Shown in pieces: positions 5,306 through 6,156 of a stretch of DNA of 6,156 nucleotides. A program made the position numbers and the translations under genes. Positions within the stretch are counted from its first letter, which is position 1. Each line of letters opens with the position of its first letter. A model generated the notes under the pieces. It had not been told where the DNA came from, made no database searches, and worked only from the letters and a program-made list of their open reading frames with translations. This DNA is from Bacillota bacterium (GTDB taxonomy: Bacteria; Bacillota; Bacilli; Paenibacillales; NBRC-103111): assembly GCA_023391955.1 (NCBI GenBank), contig JAEWAA010000297.1:1-6156 (forward strand), in the 5' to 3' direction.

Positions 5306-6156
5306 TTACTTCGAGCGGATCCAAACCGTCATTTCTCCAGGTTCCCGGTTCCCCCAGTATGCGTAAGGAACGGCCGTGATCGTGACGCTTCTCTCTTCTC
5401 TTATTACAGGTCTGTACAGCTCATCCTTCCAGGATGGATCAGAACGCAGCCCCTGTCCGGACAACACCACGATACCGCCCAGCATATCGTCCTTGTAATG
5501 CGCTTGGAATTCAGACTGTACGGGAAGGCAGATATCCGTAAGATCCGGGCCGTTATCCGCTTCCTCCAGGCAATATACCAGCGGGCCATATTGCAAGGCG
5601 ACTTTGCCGGCATTCTCGTGCACCTTGGGGTTCGATTCTATACGTTCGATGACCATGGCAAAATGTAGATGGATTTCGTCCTGGTTCATCCACCGTCTGT
5701 TGAGCCGGGCGTACCCCTGCTCGGTAATTGCATCCACATCCAGCGTCTCCCCATTCACCGTTATCCGGGGGGTTCTGCACCAAGAAGGAATCCGGAAGGA
5801 AAGGGTGCAGTCGGCTGCCTCTTCCATTTCGAGTCGAACCCGGATTTCTCCATCCCATGGATAACGGGTATCTGTGTGCAGGGTCAACCTTTTTCCTTGG
5901 ACATCAAATATGCTTGCATTAGATGCATACAGGTGCATCGCAATCTTCGTCTCATCTTGTGTAAACATGTAAGTATCCAACGATGTCAATAGCCGTGCCA
6001 GGTTAGGCGGACAGCAAGCGCAGCCGAACCAAGGTACACGCTCGGTTTTGACATGCTGCATATCGTAACGGTATTGAGCGACTGCAGGATGAACCTCCAA
6101 CGGATTTACATAAAAATAACGTGTACCGTCCAGCGAAACCCCGCTCAGCATCCCAT
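5306..6156 (-). CDS. Beta-L-arabinofuranosidase, GH127 family, C-terminal part
   Basis: The gene enters from the right edge; 283 codons including the last 282-283 residues and TAA are visible. Full-length GH127 enzymes are about 650 residues, so roughly the first 370 are missing. LSGVSLDGTRYFYVNPLEV is a conserved stretch of the family, and WFGCACCPPNLARLL carries the C-x-C-C motif. In the Bifidobacterium enzyme HypBA1, the adjacent cysteines in this motif bind zinc and one acts as the nucleophile, together with a Glu and a Cys that here would lie outside the window. The rest is the beta-rich C-terminal part, with FRIPSWC and ALQYGPLVYCLE segments typical of the family. The enzyme releases L-arabinofuranose from plant glycan or glycoprotein side chains. 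With no signal peptide visible in the fragment its location is unknown; relatives are often cytosolic. A terminator follows the gene. Confidence 0.93.
   Translation of the reverse strand, partial: GMLSGVSLDGTRYFYVNPLEVHPAVAQYRYDMQHVKTERVPWFGCACCPPNLARLLTSLDTYMFTQDETKIAMHLYASNASIFDVQGKRLTLHTDTRYPWDGEIRVRLEMEEAADCTLSFRIPSWCRTPRITVNGETLDVDAITEQGYARLNRRWMNQDEIHLHFAMVIERIESNPKVHENAGKVALQYGPLVYCLEEADNGPDLTDICLPVQSEFQAHYKDDMLGGIVVLSGQGLRSDPSWKDELYRPVIREERSVTITAVPYAYWGNREPGEMTVWIRSK

Noticed and set aside
5404..5992. Several overlapping open frames on both strands over the GH127 gene
   Set aside because: All are shadows of the arabinofuranosidase coding frame and show no domain features.
1..6156. 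CRISPR array, tRNA, rRNA, insertion sequence or phage genes
   Set aside because: I saw no regularly spaced repeats, cloverleaf, rRNA-like or transposase or integrase sequence on either strand.

Overview
The window looks like chromosomal DNA of a Bacillota species, most likely Paenibacillus or a close relative. This rests on strong AGGAGG-type ribosome binding sites, a sigma-A-like promoter, a DUF4362 lipoprotein, a Bce-type ABC ATPase, a GH127 arabinofuranosidase and a PAS-GGDEF-HD-GYP protein. The genus is an inference from gene content; no rRNA or tRNA is present to anchor it.

Layout, left to right. (1) 1-235, plus strand: the last 77 residues of an antimicrobial-peptide-type ABC transporter ATPase. 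It ends one base from the next gene, which converges on it. (2) 237-1097, minus strand: a secreted lipoprotein with an N-terminal DUF4362 domain and an unassigned C-terminal domain. (3) About 1131-2864, minus strand: a visibly AT-rich stretch (about 35% GC in two hand-counted 60-base lines, against 60% in one line of the flanking gene). It holds a doubtful small ORF (1131-1340), a DinB/YfiT-family gene (1412-1882) with its own terminator and a promoter overlapped by a LexA-like box, and a nucleotidyltransferase (2061-2828). (4) 2877-5084, minus strand: a cytosolic three-PAS sensor fused to GGDEF and HD-GYP domains, predicted to make and degrade c-di-GMP. (5) 5085-5305: an intergenic region with the promoter of the c-di-GMP gene, an inverted repeat upstream of that promoter, and the intrinsic terminator of the next gene. 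(6) 5306-6156, minus strand: the C-terminal 283 residues of a GH127 beta-L-arabinofuranosidase, cut by the window edge.

The genes do not form one pathway. Everything except the leftmost fragment is transcribed on the minus strand, but a terminator before the c-di-GMP gene and another after the DinB gene split them into at least three transcription units. The nucleotidyltransferase lies 48 bases downstream of the c-di-GMP gene and may be read from it. The most useful observation is the LexA-like box between the promoter elements of the DinB-family gene, which suggests DNA-damage control. I found no clear sign of an undescribed multi-gene system. The AT-rich block with an inverted repeat around the nucleotidyltransferase is the best candidate for acquired DNA.
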